From NCBI GenBank assembly GCA_038323025.1, contig JBBQGL010000163.1:1-7914 (forward strand): a stretch of 7,914 nucleotides of DNA, read 5' to 3'. Every line of letters begins with the position of its first letter. Positions within the stretch are counted from its first letter, which is position 1. This document shows, piece by piece, positions 1-5,512 of this stretch. The DNA comes from JAFKKF01 sp038323025. Lineage in GTDB: Bacteria; Pseudomonadota; Alphaproteobacteria; Rhizobiales; Kaistiaceae. Made by a program: the position numbers and the translations under genes. A model generated the notes under the pieces. The model searched no databases. It was not told the origin of the DNA and saw nothing but the letters and a program-made list of their open reading frames with translations.

Positions 1-963
1 CGCGGCGCCGGCTGAACCGCCGCGCACGAACCAGGTCTCCTGGTCCTTCAGCGGGACGTTGGCGAACTTGCCCGTCTCCCAGACCAGGTCGCCATGTCCG
101 CCGATCAGATGCGGGCGGGTGTCGCGATTGGCCTGCGAATGCACGATGAGCACGGTCTCCCCGACCTTGGCGGTCAGCGCCTTGGCCCCGGTCAGCGCCT
201 TGGCCCCGGTCAGCGAGCCCACCGCGCCCTCGAAGACGACGTGGGTGGGGATCAGCCCGCGCATCACCTTGATGGTGTCGTCGTAGGCTTCTCCAGGCGA
301 ATCGTAGGTCTTGTACGCGCCCTTCTCGTCGCGCGGGATGTAGAGGTCGCTCTCGCCGATGTAGACGATCCTGTCGTAATGAAGGGGACGGCCATCACCG
401 TCCTTCAGCCCCTCGCGCGGCAGGACCATTATGGCTCCGTTCATGCCCGAGACGACATGCCACGGGATCATGCCAGGCGGGGCGCAGTGATAAACGAAGA
501 CGCCTGTGCGCGTCGCCTTGAAGCGGAGCGTGGTCTGCTCGCCGGGATTGATCAGGGTAAGGGCGCCGCCGCCGAGCCCCCCGGTCGAGGCGTGAAAATC
601 GATGTTGTGCGGCATGGAGTTGGTATCGGGGTTGATGAGGGTGAGCTGCAGGTAATCCCCCTCGTGCACGACCATCATCGGCCCGGGCATGGAGCCGTTG
701 TAGGTCATCGCCCACATCTTCGTGCCTTCCGGATCGACGACGATCTCCTTCTCGACGATGGTCATGGTGAACTCGACCACCTTCGGCGCGGCGCTGGTTA
801 CCTGATCGTGCGCGTGAACCATCGGCGGCGCGACGAGGGCGACCTTGACGTGCTCCAGCGCGGCGACGTCCTCAACGGACGCGGCGGCAAGCACAGGAGT
901 GCGGAAACCTGTAGCGACGGCGGTCAATGCGCTGCCAACAAGCGCCTGGCGACGGGTAAGCAT
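1..963 (-). CDS. nirK: Copper-containing nitrite reductase NirK (3' end cut by window edge)
   Basis: This is the periplasmic copper enzyme that reduces nitrite to nitric oxide in denitrification. The 321 visible residues begin with a twin-arginine export signal (TRRQALVG, residues 3-10, then a hydrophobic stretch to about 28). The cupredoxin ligands are in place: type 1 copper H119, C160, H169 and M174 (in YHCAP, PWHVV and SGM), and type 2 copper H124 and H159. The catalytic Asp is D122 (PHNIDFH) and the catalytic His is H290 (GGHGD). The last type 2 histidine and roughly 40-60 C-terminal residues lie beyond base 1. The start at 963 is supported by the signal peptide and an upstream purine-rich AGGAAAGAGG (about 984-975). 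The sequence matches the class I, Achromobacter/Alcaligenes/rhizobial type. Odd point: residues 251-262 are LTGAKA twice, where relatives have it once. It sits downstream of a receiver gene, with its own FNR/NnrR-like box. Confidence 0.96.
   Translation of the reverse strand, partial: MLTRRQALVGSALTAVATGFRTPVLAAASVEDVAALEHVKVALVAPPMVHAHDQVTSAAPKVVEFTMTIVEKEIVVDPEGTKMWAMTYNGSMPGPMMVVHEGDYLQLTLINPDTNSMPHNIDFHASTGGLGGGALTLINPGEQTTLRFKATRTGVFVYHCAPPGMIPWHVVSGMNGAIMVLPREGLKDGDGRPLHYDRIVYIGESDLYIPRDEKGAYKTYDSPGEAYDDTIKVMRGLIPTHVVFEGAVGSLTGAKALTGAKALTAKVGETVLIVHSQANRDTRPHLIGGHGDLVWETGKFANVPLKDQETWFVRGGSAGAA
171..215 (-). repeat. 18-bp tandem repeat inside nirK (about 2.5 copies)
   Basis: The tract has an exact period of 18 bases over 45 bases. 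On the minus strand the unit is CTGACCGGGGCCAAGGCG, at 213-196 and 195-178, followed by a partial CTGACC copy. It is in frame and encodes LTGAKA twice, then LTA. From memory, homologous NirK proteins have one LTG-x-x-A followed by LTA-x-VGE here, so this reads as a recent six-residue duplication by slippage or unequal recombination. Confidence 0.9.
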
Positions 964-1029
964 TGGGTTTCGAGCCTCTTTCCTGATGGTACGCTGAAGA
1001 GACAAGAACCGATTTCGTCCGCCTGCACC

Positions 1030-1043
1030 TTGCGTTGAATCAA
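1030..1043 (-). promoter_or_regulatory. FNR/NnrR-type box upstream of nirK
   Basis: On the minus strand the sequence is TTGATTCAACGCAA. One half-site is the perfect FNR/FixK half (TTGAT) and the other is the NnrR-like CGCAA, spaced as in the 14-base consensus TTGnn-N4-nnCAA. The centre is 73.5 bases upstream of the nirK ATG. With the usual activator position of -41.5, transcription would start near 995 and leave a leader of about 30 bases. The -10 region (about 1007-1002, TCTTGT) is weak, as expected for an activator-dependent promoter. The binding protein could be the local FixK, an FNR or an NnrR; the sequence alone cannot decide. Confidence 0.7.
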
Positions 1044-1057
1044 GGTTCGCAAACTCC

Positions 1058-1073
1058 CGCCGGTAGCACGGCG
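1058..1073 (-). terminator. Possible weak hairpin after the receiver gene
   Basis: A 5-bp GC stem (CGCCG/CGGCG) with a 6-base loop lies directly after the TAG stop of the receiver gene. On the minus strand it is followed by GGGAGTTT rather than a clear U tract. It may reduce read-through into nirK, but it is a poor intrinsic terminator. Confidence 0.25.
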
Positions 1074-1478
1074 CTAATTGCCGGTGTGCGGTCGCGCGGT
1101 TTGCAGCGCCATGCGGATCGTTTCCGCCAAGGCATTCCCGAGCAGCGGCTTTTCGACGATCGTCAGCCCGGCATCGGCGGCCCGGCGCCGGACCATGGCG
1201 GAGGGATTGCTGGTGGTGAGGATCGCCGGGAAATACACGTTGCGCCGGCGCAGTTCGGCCAGCAGGGCCAGACCATCCATCCCGGACAACTGGTAGTCGA
1301 TCACGAGGCAGGCGGCCTCGCCAAAGGGCGGGCCGGCCATCAATTCCTCGCCCGAGTGAAACACCTTGACCTGAAACCCCTCCACCTCGAGCGAGAACTT
1401 CAGCGAATTCAGCACCGCCGGATCGTCATCGACAATGAACACCAGGTTGCCAGGCTTGGACGGGAGGCGGGATTCCAT
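1074..1478 (-). CDS. Stand-alone response regulator receiver protein (FixT-like candidate)
   Basis: A 134-residue protein made of a single CheY-like receiver domain with no output domain. The phosphorylation machinery is complete: acidic cluster D17-D19, phospho-acceptor D61 (VIDYQLSGMDG), T89 at the end of beta-4 and K110 (VEKPL). It could accept phosphate from FixL or another kinase, act as a phosphate sink, or inhibit a kinase. It lies 98 bases downstream of fixJ and 110 bases upstream of nirK, and has a perfect FixK/FNR box of its own. This suggests a FixK-controlled feedback element comparable to Caulobacter FixT, which is also a single-domain receiver. Unlike FixT, known to bind Fe-S through several cysteines, this protein has one cysteine (C57). 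The ATG at 1478 starts just before the domain, but no strong ribosome site is visible. The family call is sure; the function is inference. Confidence 0.88.
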   Translation of the reverse strand: MESRLPSKPGNLVFIVDDDPAVLNSLKFSLEVEGFQVKVFHSGEELMAGPPFGEAACLVIDYQLSGMDGLALLAELRRRNVYFPAILTTSNPSAMVRRRAADAGLTIVEKPLLGNALAETIRMALQTARPHTGN

Positions 1479-1522
1479 CAGTCTGACGCCCGAATTGCGG
1501 GAGTTGGGGCCATCAGGAGATC

Positions 1523-1543
1523 ACGGCGCGGCCGGAGCGCCGT
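1523..1543 (-). repeat. GC-rich inverted repeat between fixJ and the receiver gene
   Basis: A perfect 7-bp stem (ACGGCGC/GCGCCGT) flanks a 7-base loop. It lies just downstream of the FixK box on the transcribed strand, inside the presumed -35 to -10 interval, and touches the box by one base (1543). There is no U tract after it. It could be a weak end for the fixLJ transcript or a second operator in the promoter of the receiver gene. Confidence 0.4.
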
Positions 1544-1556
1544 TGACCTGCATCAA
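1543..1556 (-). promoter_or_regulatory. Perfect FixK/FNR box upstream of the receiver gene
   Basis: On the minus strand the sequence is TTGATGCAGGTCAA, which fits TTGA-N6-TCAA exactly and also the longer TTGAY-N4-RTCAA form. The centre is 71.5 bases upstream of the ATG at 1478, nearly the same distance as the nirK box from its gene. A start point 41.5 bases downstream would be near 1508. No strong sigma-70 -10 is visible, in keeping with activator dependence. FixK from this locus is the natural candidate regulator. Confidence 0.75.
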
Positions 1557-1576
1557 GTCGTCACAAATGAGTTGGC

Positions 1577-2215
1577 CTACTGTGCCGCGCTGTCGGCATC
1601 CGGGCCGGCGGGACCGACAAGAAGCGCCATCCGCACAAGGTCGGAAAGGCTGCTGGCATTCATCTTGGTCATGACGTTCGCGCGGTAGATCTCGACGGTG
1701 CGCGGGCTGATGCCGAGGTCGAAGGCGATTGCCTTGTTGGGGTAGCCGGCCACCAGCCCGTCGAGAACCTGCCGCTCGCGGGCCGAGAGCGAATCGAGCC
1801 GCCCGTTTACGTCGGCCTTGCGGGCCTGTTCGCGGTCCGCGTCGCGGCGGCGCATAAGCGCCTCGCGCACGGCGGCGATCAGAACCGCGTCGTCGAAGGG
1901 CTTCTCGAGGAAATCCACCGCGCCGAGGCGCATCGCGGTCACCGCCAGCGGCACGTCGGCATGGCCGGTGATCACGATCACCGGCAGGTAGGCGCCATGG
2001 GTCCGCAGACGCTTGAGCAAATCGATGCCGCTCATCTCGGGCATGCGGACGTCGGTCACCACGCAGCCGGCCGAGATCCCCGGAAGCGCCTCCAGGAACT
2101 CGATTGCGGAGCCGTAGGTAGCCACCTCGATGTTGGCCGAGGCGAGCAGGAAGGAGATCGAATCGCGCATCGACTCGTCATCATCGATGACATGAACGGC
2201 GCCACTATCCGGCAT
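1577..2215 (-). CDS. fixJ: FixJ, response regulator transcription factor
   Basis: This is the DNA-binding partner of FixL. When phosphorylated at low oxygen it activates fixK and related promoters. The 212 residues hold an N-terminal receiver domain (about 5-120) with D11-D13, phospho-acceptor D55 (VVTDVRMPEMSG), T83 (VITGHAD) and K105 (EKPF). A short linker is followed by a LuxR/FixJ-type helix-turn-helix (about 142-200; SARERQVLDGLVAG, then the recognition helix around SPRTVEIYRANV). Length and residue spacing fit classic FixJ of about 204 residues. The ATG at 2215 overlaps the last 11 bases of fixL, which points to translational coupling and balanced production of kinase and regulator. The gene ends at a TAG, 98 bases before the receiver gene. 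Confidence 0.95.
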   Translation of the reverse strand: MPDSGAVHVIDDDESMRDSISFLLASANIEVATYGSAIEFLEALPGISAGCVVTDVRMPEMSGIDLLKRLRTHGAYLPVIVITGHADVPLAVTAMRLGAVDFLEKPFDDAVLIAAVREALMRRRDADREQARKADVNGRLDSLSARERQVLDGLVAGYPNKAIAFDLGISPRTVEIYRANVMTKMNASSLSDLVRMALLVGPAGPDADSAAQ

Positions 2216-3731
2216 CGCCGGCCTCCTCGCTGTTCACGGCCTGAAGGGTGAAGCGGAAGACGGTTCCGCCGCCGGGATTAGGCTCCGCCCAGATCCGCCC
2301 GCCGTGGGCGTCGATGATCGTGCGTGAAATGGACAGGCCGACCCCCATCCCCTCGCGCTTGGTGGTCACGAAAGGCCGGAATAGCTGCCCGGCTACCTCC
2401 TCCGCAATGCCCGGGCCGGTGTCGGCGACAGCGATCTCCAGGATATTCTCCGGCTGGACCCTGCTGGAAATCACCAGTTCCCGCCGTTCCGACACAACCA
2501 TTGCATCTACCGCGTTGCGCATGAGATTTAGCAGAACTTGCTGGACCTGCACACGATCGGCAAGGACAAGATCGGCACGCGGGTCGAACTCGAAACGCAC
2601 GTGCACACCGCGCTCCTTCGCCCCGACCAGGGCAAGGGCGGTAGCCTCCTCGATCAGCCTGGCGATGCTCTCGACCCGCCGCTCGCTTTCTCCCCGGCCG
2701 ACGAAATCGCGCAGGCGACGGATGATCTCGCCCGCCCGGAGGGCTTGCGAACCGGCCTTGTCGATGGCGTCGCGCACCCGCTCCGACACGCTGTCGGTGG
2801 CGGATTCGAGCAGGCGCCGCGAGCCCTTCATATAGTTGGCGATCGCCGACAGCGGCTGGTTGAGCTCATGGGCCAGCGTCGAGGCCATCTCGCCCATCGC
2901 GGTCAGCCGCGATATGTGGACGAGCTCCGACTGCAGTTCCTGGAGCCGGGCCTCGGTGGCCTGGCGCTCGGTCAGATCGCGGATGAAGCCGGTGAAATAG
3001 CGCCGATCGCTCGAATGCATTTCGCCAACCGCCAGCTCCATGGGAAACGTGGATCCGCCCTTCCGTTCTCCGACGGCCACGCGGCCGATACCGATGATGC
3101 GGCGCTCGCCCGTCAACAGATAGCGCTCGATATAGCCATCGTGGGCATCGCGGTAGGGGTTTGGCATGAGCAGGCGGACATTGCGGCCGATGACCTCGCC
3201 GGGCGTGTAGCCGAACAGGCGCTCGGCCGCGGAGCTGAACGACGTGATCGTACCGCGCTCGTCGATGACGATCATGGCTTCCGGAATCGTGTCCAGAATG
3301 GATTGAAGGTGCGCTTCGCGGGCGATCAGGTCGCGGGTTCGCTCGATCGCCTCGTGCCGGCTTCGCCGCAGGCGCTCGCCGAACCAGGAGATGCCGCCGC
3401 CCACAAGCAGGAAGGCGGCGGAATTGATCAGATCGGGGGCCGGCGCGAGCCCAAAAGTCCCGAAGAGCAGGAATGATCCCGCCAGGCAGAGGAGCGTGGC
3501 CAGCAGCCCGGGACCCCATCCGCCCCATACGGCCGCGGCCAACACGGCCGGTACCAGCATCACCAGAAGGGGCCGGTCGAGGAGGATCGGCTGGAGGGCA
3601 AGCCGCAACGCCAGGGCCAGCGCCGTGGCCGCCATCGCCAATACGTAGCCGCGGAGCCGCCAGAGAACTCCCCCGAGCTTCCCTGCCTCCCCAAACCGGC
3701 GAAATCTTCCGACGATATCCGCCACGGTCAT
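2205..3731 (-). CDS. fixL: FixL, haem-based oxygen sensor histidine kinase
   Basis: A membrane-bound kinase that is inhibited when O2 binds its haem and phosphorylates FixJ when O2 is lost. With the ATG at 3731 it has 508 residues, close to Bradyrhizobium FixL (about 505). Order: hydrophobic membrane region with about four segments (about 28-115), PAS domain (about 140-255), coiled linker, dimerisation/phospho-acceptor helix pair with H288 (LAHELNQPLSAI), and ATPase domain with N406 (LMRNAVDAM), D437-G440 (DTGPG) and GMGVGLS. Haem-sensor residues are intact: proximal H197 (AHDGYIERY), R203 and R217 (RIIGIGR). These match Bradyrhizobium H200, R206 and R220 with a constant offset of three, as does H288 with H291. 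The frame stays open to a GTG at 3842, but that extension is poor in family features and would cover the divergent promoter, so the later ATG is preferred. Confidence 0.94.
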   Translation of the reverse strand: MTVADIVGRFRRFGEAGKLGGVLWRLRGYVLAMAATALALALRLALQPILLDRPLLVMLVPAVLAAAVWGGWGPGLLATLLCLAGSFLLFGTFGLAPAPDLINSAAFLLVGGGISWFGERLRRSRHEAIERTRDLIAREAHLQSILDTIPEAMIVIDERGTITSFSSAAERLFGYTPGEVIGRNVRLLMPNPYRDAHDGYIERYLLTGERRIIGIGRVAVGERKGGSTFPMELAVGEMHSSDRRYFTGFIRDLTERQATEARLQELQSELVHISRLTAMGEMASTLAHELNQPLSAIANYMKGSRRLLESATDSVSERVRDAIDKAGSQALRAGEIIRRLRDFVGRGESERRVESIARLIEEATALALVGAKERGVHVRFEFDPRADLVLADRVQVQQVLLNLMRNAVDAMVVSERRELVISSRVQPENILEIAVADTGPGIAEEVAGQLFRPFVTTKREGMGVGLSISRTIIDAHGGRIWAEPNPGGGTVFRFTLQAVNSEEAGDAG

Positions 3732-3733
3732 TG

Positions 3734-3753
3734 CCTTTCGGGGCCTTTCGGGG
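3734..3753 (-). repeat. 10-bp perfect tandem repeat in the fixL leader
   Basis: CCTTTCGGGG occurs twice head to tail directly upstream of the chosen fixL ATG. On the coding strand each copy gives CCCCGAAAGG, so two AAAGG purine stretches sit 2 and 12 bases before the start codon. Neither has ideal Shine-Dalgarno spacing. The repeat may modulate initiation of fixL or may be a neutral slippage product. Confidence 0.6.
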
Positions 3754-3857
3754 ACTTGGGGACCGGTCCTGCCTAAGGGGTTTCCCGTAGGGACAATATC
3801 TGAATTTCCGCCGTCCGCCCCGGTCGCTACCTCTGGCAGCACAAATCACACCACGAC
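3754..3857 (+). promoter_or_regulatory. Divergent fixL/fixK promoter region with candidate FixJ site
   Basis: This short region must drive both arms of the locus. It contains a 10-bp palindrome GGACCGGTCC (3760-3769) and a block GGGGTTTCCCGTAGGGA (3777-3793) with a small TCCC-GTA-GGGA dyad (3783-3793), followed by the only AT-rich stretch (ACAATATCTGAATTT, 3793-3807). From memory, FixJ-dependent promoters of rhizobia carry a TTTCCC-containing element, so the block is a candidate FixJ operator for fixK. No TTGA-N6-TCAA box was found here, so fixK shows no obvious autoregulation. Exact -35/-10 elements could not be assigned with confidence. Confidence 0.4.
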
Positions 3858-3862
3858 AGGAG
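3858..3862 (+). promoter_or_regulatory. Ribosome binding site of fixK
   Basis: AGGAG lies six bases before the ATG at 3869. It fixes that start over later in-frame ATGs such as the one encoding M39. Confidence 0.75.
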
Positions 3863-3868
3863 CGGGTC

Positions 3869-4555
3869 ATGCTGAACCAGACGGTCAACGCCCATCCAGC
3901 CCATCGCGGAAACCTGCCACGGGCGCGCGTAGACGGGGTAGACCACACACTTGCCGGGGCTTTCACGCTGCTCGGCGCGCCCATGAGCTTCGACCGGAAC
4001 ACCGAGATCCACGGCGAATCCGAGCCGGCCGAGTATTTCTATCAGGTAGTGACCGGCGCCGTCCGCACCTACAAGCTGCTCGAGGATGGGCGGCGGCAGA
4101 TCGGCGCGTTCCATCTCCCCGGCGATTTCTTCGGCCTGGAAGCCGGCAGCGAACATGGCTTCAGCGCCGAGGCCATTGTCGAATCGACCGTCCGTGTCGC
4201 CAAGCGATCCGTGATCGTCGCCATGGCCGCCCGCGACAGCGAACTTGCCGCCGACCTCTGGTTGTGGACGGCCGACGGGCTGCGCGCCGCACAGGAACAC
4301 ATGCTGCTGCTCGGGCGCCGCAACGCGGAAGAGCGGGTGGCGACGTTCCTCCTCGACATCGCCCGCCGCGAGTCGACCGAATCGCTCGTCGACCTCCCCA
4401 TGTCGCGCCAGGACATCGCCGACTATCTCGGCCTCACCATTGAGACGGTCTCGCGCACGTTCACGCAGCTCGAGAACAAGGAAGCGATCGAGCTGCCGAG
4501 TTCGCGGCGGATCGTGCTCCGCAGCCGGGCCAGCCTGAAGCGCCTGAACGCCTGA
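3869..4555 (+). CDS. fixK: FixK-type Crp/Fnr family transcriptional regulator
   Basis: A DNA-binding activator of the Crp/Fnr superfamily that relays the FixLJ oxygen signal to microoxic genes, such as high-affinity oxidase and denitrification functions. The 228 residues comprise a cyclic-nucleotide-binding-like beta barrel (about 25-120), a long dimerisation helix (about 122-160) and a winged helix-turn-helix (about 173-225). The recognition helix contains ETVSR (192-196), the E..SR signature of proteins that read TTGA-N6-TCAA. There is no cysteine anywhere in the protein, so it cannot hold the Fe-S cluster of FNR and also lacks the redox-sensitive cysteine of Bradyrhizobium FixK2. Oxygen sensing is therefore likely left to FixL. 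It is divergent from fixL and only 21 bases before the stress protein gene, suggesting co-transcription. Another FNR-like family name is possible, but the context favours FixK. Confidence 0.9.
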   Translation: MLNQTVNAHPAHRGNLPRARVDGVDHTLAGAFTLLGAPMSFDRNTEIHGESEPAEYFYQVVTGAVRTYKLLEDGRRQIGAFHLPGDFFGLEAGSEHGFSAEAIVESTVRVAKRSVIVAMAARDSELAADLWLWTADGLRAAQEHMLLLGRRNAEERVATFLLDIARRESTESLVDLPMSRQDIADYLGLTIETVSRTFTQLENKEAIELPSSRRIVLRSRASLKRLNA

Positions 4556-4562
4556 AGCAGCC

Positions 4563-4568
4563 AGGAGG
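4563..4568 (+). promoter_or_regulatory. Ribosome binding site of the universal stress protein gene
   Basis: A perfect AGGAGG, eight bases before the ATG at 4577, inside the 21-base gap after fixK. It predicts strong translation and leaves almost no room for a separate promoter. Confidence 0.8.
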
Positions 4569-4576
4569 ATCGTTCC

Positions 4577-5410
4577 ATGTTCAAGAGAATCCTCGTCCAC
4601 GTCGACGCGGACGATCCGGGGGCGGAAAGCCGTGTCCTTTGCGCCGCCCACCTTGCCCGCGACTTTCATGCGTCCCTCATCGGCATGGCGGCCGGACTGC
4701 CGCAACCGGCCGTCGAGGTCTTTGCCGCGGGAGCGGCGATCTTCGCGGGCGGGCTGGTGACCAGCGACCCGAAGGAATGCGCCGAACGGTTCGAAGCGGC
4801 CCATGCCGCCTTCACGCGCTGGACGCGCGATCTCGGCATCGAGACCGAATGGCGCACGTCGGTCGACTTCCCCTCCACCGGACTGGCGCGCGCCGGTGCT
4901 GCCGCCGACCTGATCGTCGTCGGTTCGCGTACCGACGTGGCGGACTGGTCCGCCAGCCGGTTCGTCGATTGCGGCGACCTGGTGCTGAGCGCCGGGCGGC
5001 CGATCCTCGCGGTGCCGCGCAATGTCGACCGTATCGACGCCGGCCACGCGGTCGTCGCGTGGAAGAATACCAGCGAGGCGCGGCGCGCGCTGGCCGATGC
5101 GCTTCCCCTCCTCGCCCTGGCGACGACGGTCACGCTCGTTCACATCCATGAGGCGGGCGACGAGCAGGACCCGTCACCGGCCGATGCCAAGGCGTTTCTC
5201 TCCGGTCACGGCATCGGGTCGGAAGTGGTGACGCTGAAGCGCGACCCCGACGGGGCCGGCAGGCAAATCGTAGCCTACGCCAGGCAGAAGAAGGCAACGC
5301 TGATCGTGGCCGGTGCCTATGGGCATTCGCGGGTGCGCGAATGGGCGCTCGGCGGCGTCACGCGCAGCTTGCTCACGGATTGCCCGATCGCCTGCCTGCT
5401 CAGCCAGTGA
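4577..5410 (+). CDS. Universal stress protein with two tandem Usp domains
   Basis: A soluble cytoplasmic stress protein of 277 residues built from two UspA-like domains: domain 1 about 1-148 (starts FKRILVHVD, ends GRPILAVPRN) and domain 2 about 155-277 (ends CPIACLLSQ). Domain 2 carries a near-canonical nucleotide-binding loop, G246-x2-G249-x9-G259, then GVTRSLL. The serine/threonine that normally follows the last glycine is replaced by another glycine. In domain 1 the same loop begins VVGSRTD (114-120) but lacks the second glycine, so it looks unable to bind ATP in the usual way. Paired Usp proteins of this kind are often induced by low oxygen or stationary phase. The 21-base gap to fixK suggests production on the fixK transcript. 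The precise cellular role is unknown. Confidence 0.92.
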   Translation: MFKRILVHVDADDPGAESRVLCAAHLARDFHASLIGMAAGLPQPAVEVFAAGAAIFAGGLVTSDPKECAERFEAAHAAFTRWTRDLGIETEWRTSVDFPSTGLARAGAAADLIVVGSRTDVADWSASRFVDCGDLVLSAGRPILAVPRNVDRIDAGHAVVAWKNTSEARRALADALPLLALATTVTLVHIHEAGDEQDPSPADAKAFLSGHGIGSEVVTLKRDPDGAGRQIVAYARQKKATLIVAGAYGHSRVREWALGGVTRSLLTDCPIACLLSQ

Positions 5411-5512
5411 TCGATAGGGGCTGAAGCCGGCCTTCACCATCCAGGTGTCTTCCGATCCCCCGCCTCGCGCTGGCGGGCCGGACCTGCGGCCGTGCGAGGT
5501 GTATAAGCTCCC
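5411..5512 (+). other. Intergenic region between stress protein and dehydrogenase genes
   Basis: This 102-base gap contains two small hairpins: TGAAG/CTTCA (5422-5436, 5-base loop) and CCCGCC/GGCGGG (5459-5477, 7-base loop). Neither is followed by a U tract, so neither is a good terminator. No TTGA-N6-TCAA box is present. A weak GAGGT (5496-5500) lies 12 bases before the dehydrogenase ATG. A weak promoter cannot be excluded, but no convincing -35/-10 pair was found. Confidence 0.4.

Noticed and set aside
549..562. TTGATCAGGG sequence resembling an FNR half-site
   Set aside because: Only one half-site is present and it lies inside the nirK coding region.
94..1038. Long plus-strand open frame of 314 codons opposite nirK
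   Set aside because: It is antisense to an unmistakable nirK, is rich in Arg, Gly, His and Asp as expected for a GC-rich shadow frame, and has no recognisable domain.
3732..3842. N-terminal extension of FixL to a GTG start at 3842
   Set aside because: It would add 37 Gly/Pro-rich residues with no family resemblance and cover nearly the whole divergent promoter. The ATG at 3731 gives a protein of normal FixL length with residue spacing offset from Bradyrhizobium FixL by a constant three.
3827..5149. Minus-strand open frame of 440 codons opposite fixK and the stress protein
   Set aside because: The two plus-strand genes have clear family motifs and ribosome sites; the antisense product has low-complexity composition and no motif.
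5459..5477. Rho-independent terminator after the stress protein gene
   Set aside because: A 6-bp GC hairpin exists but no U tract follows on the plus strand, so it is noted only as a small hairpin.
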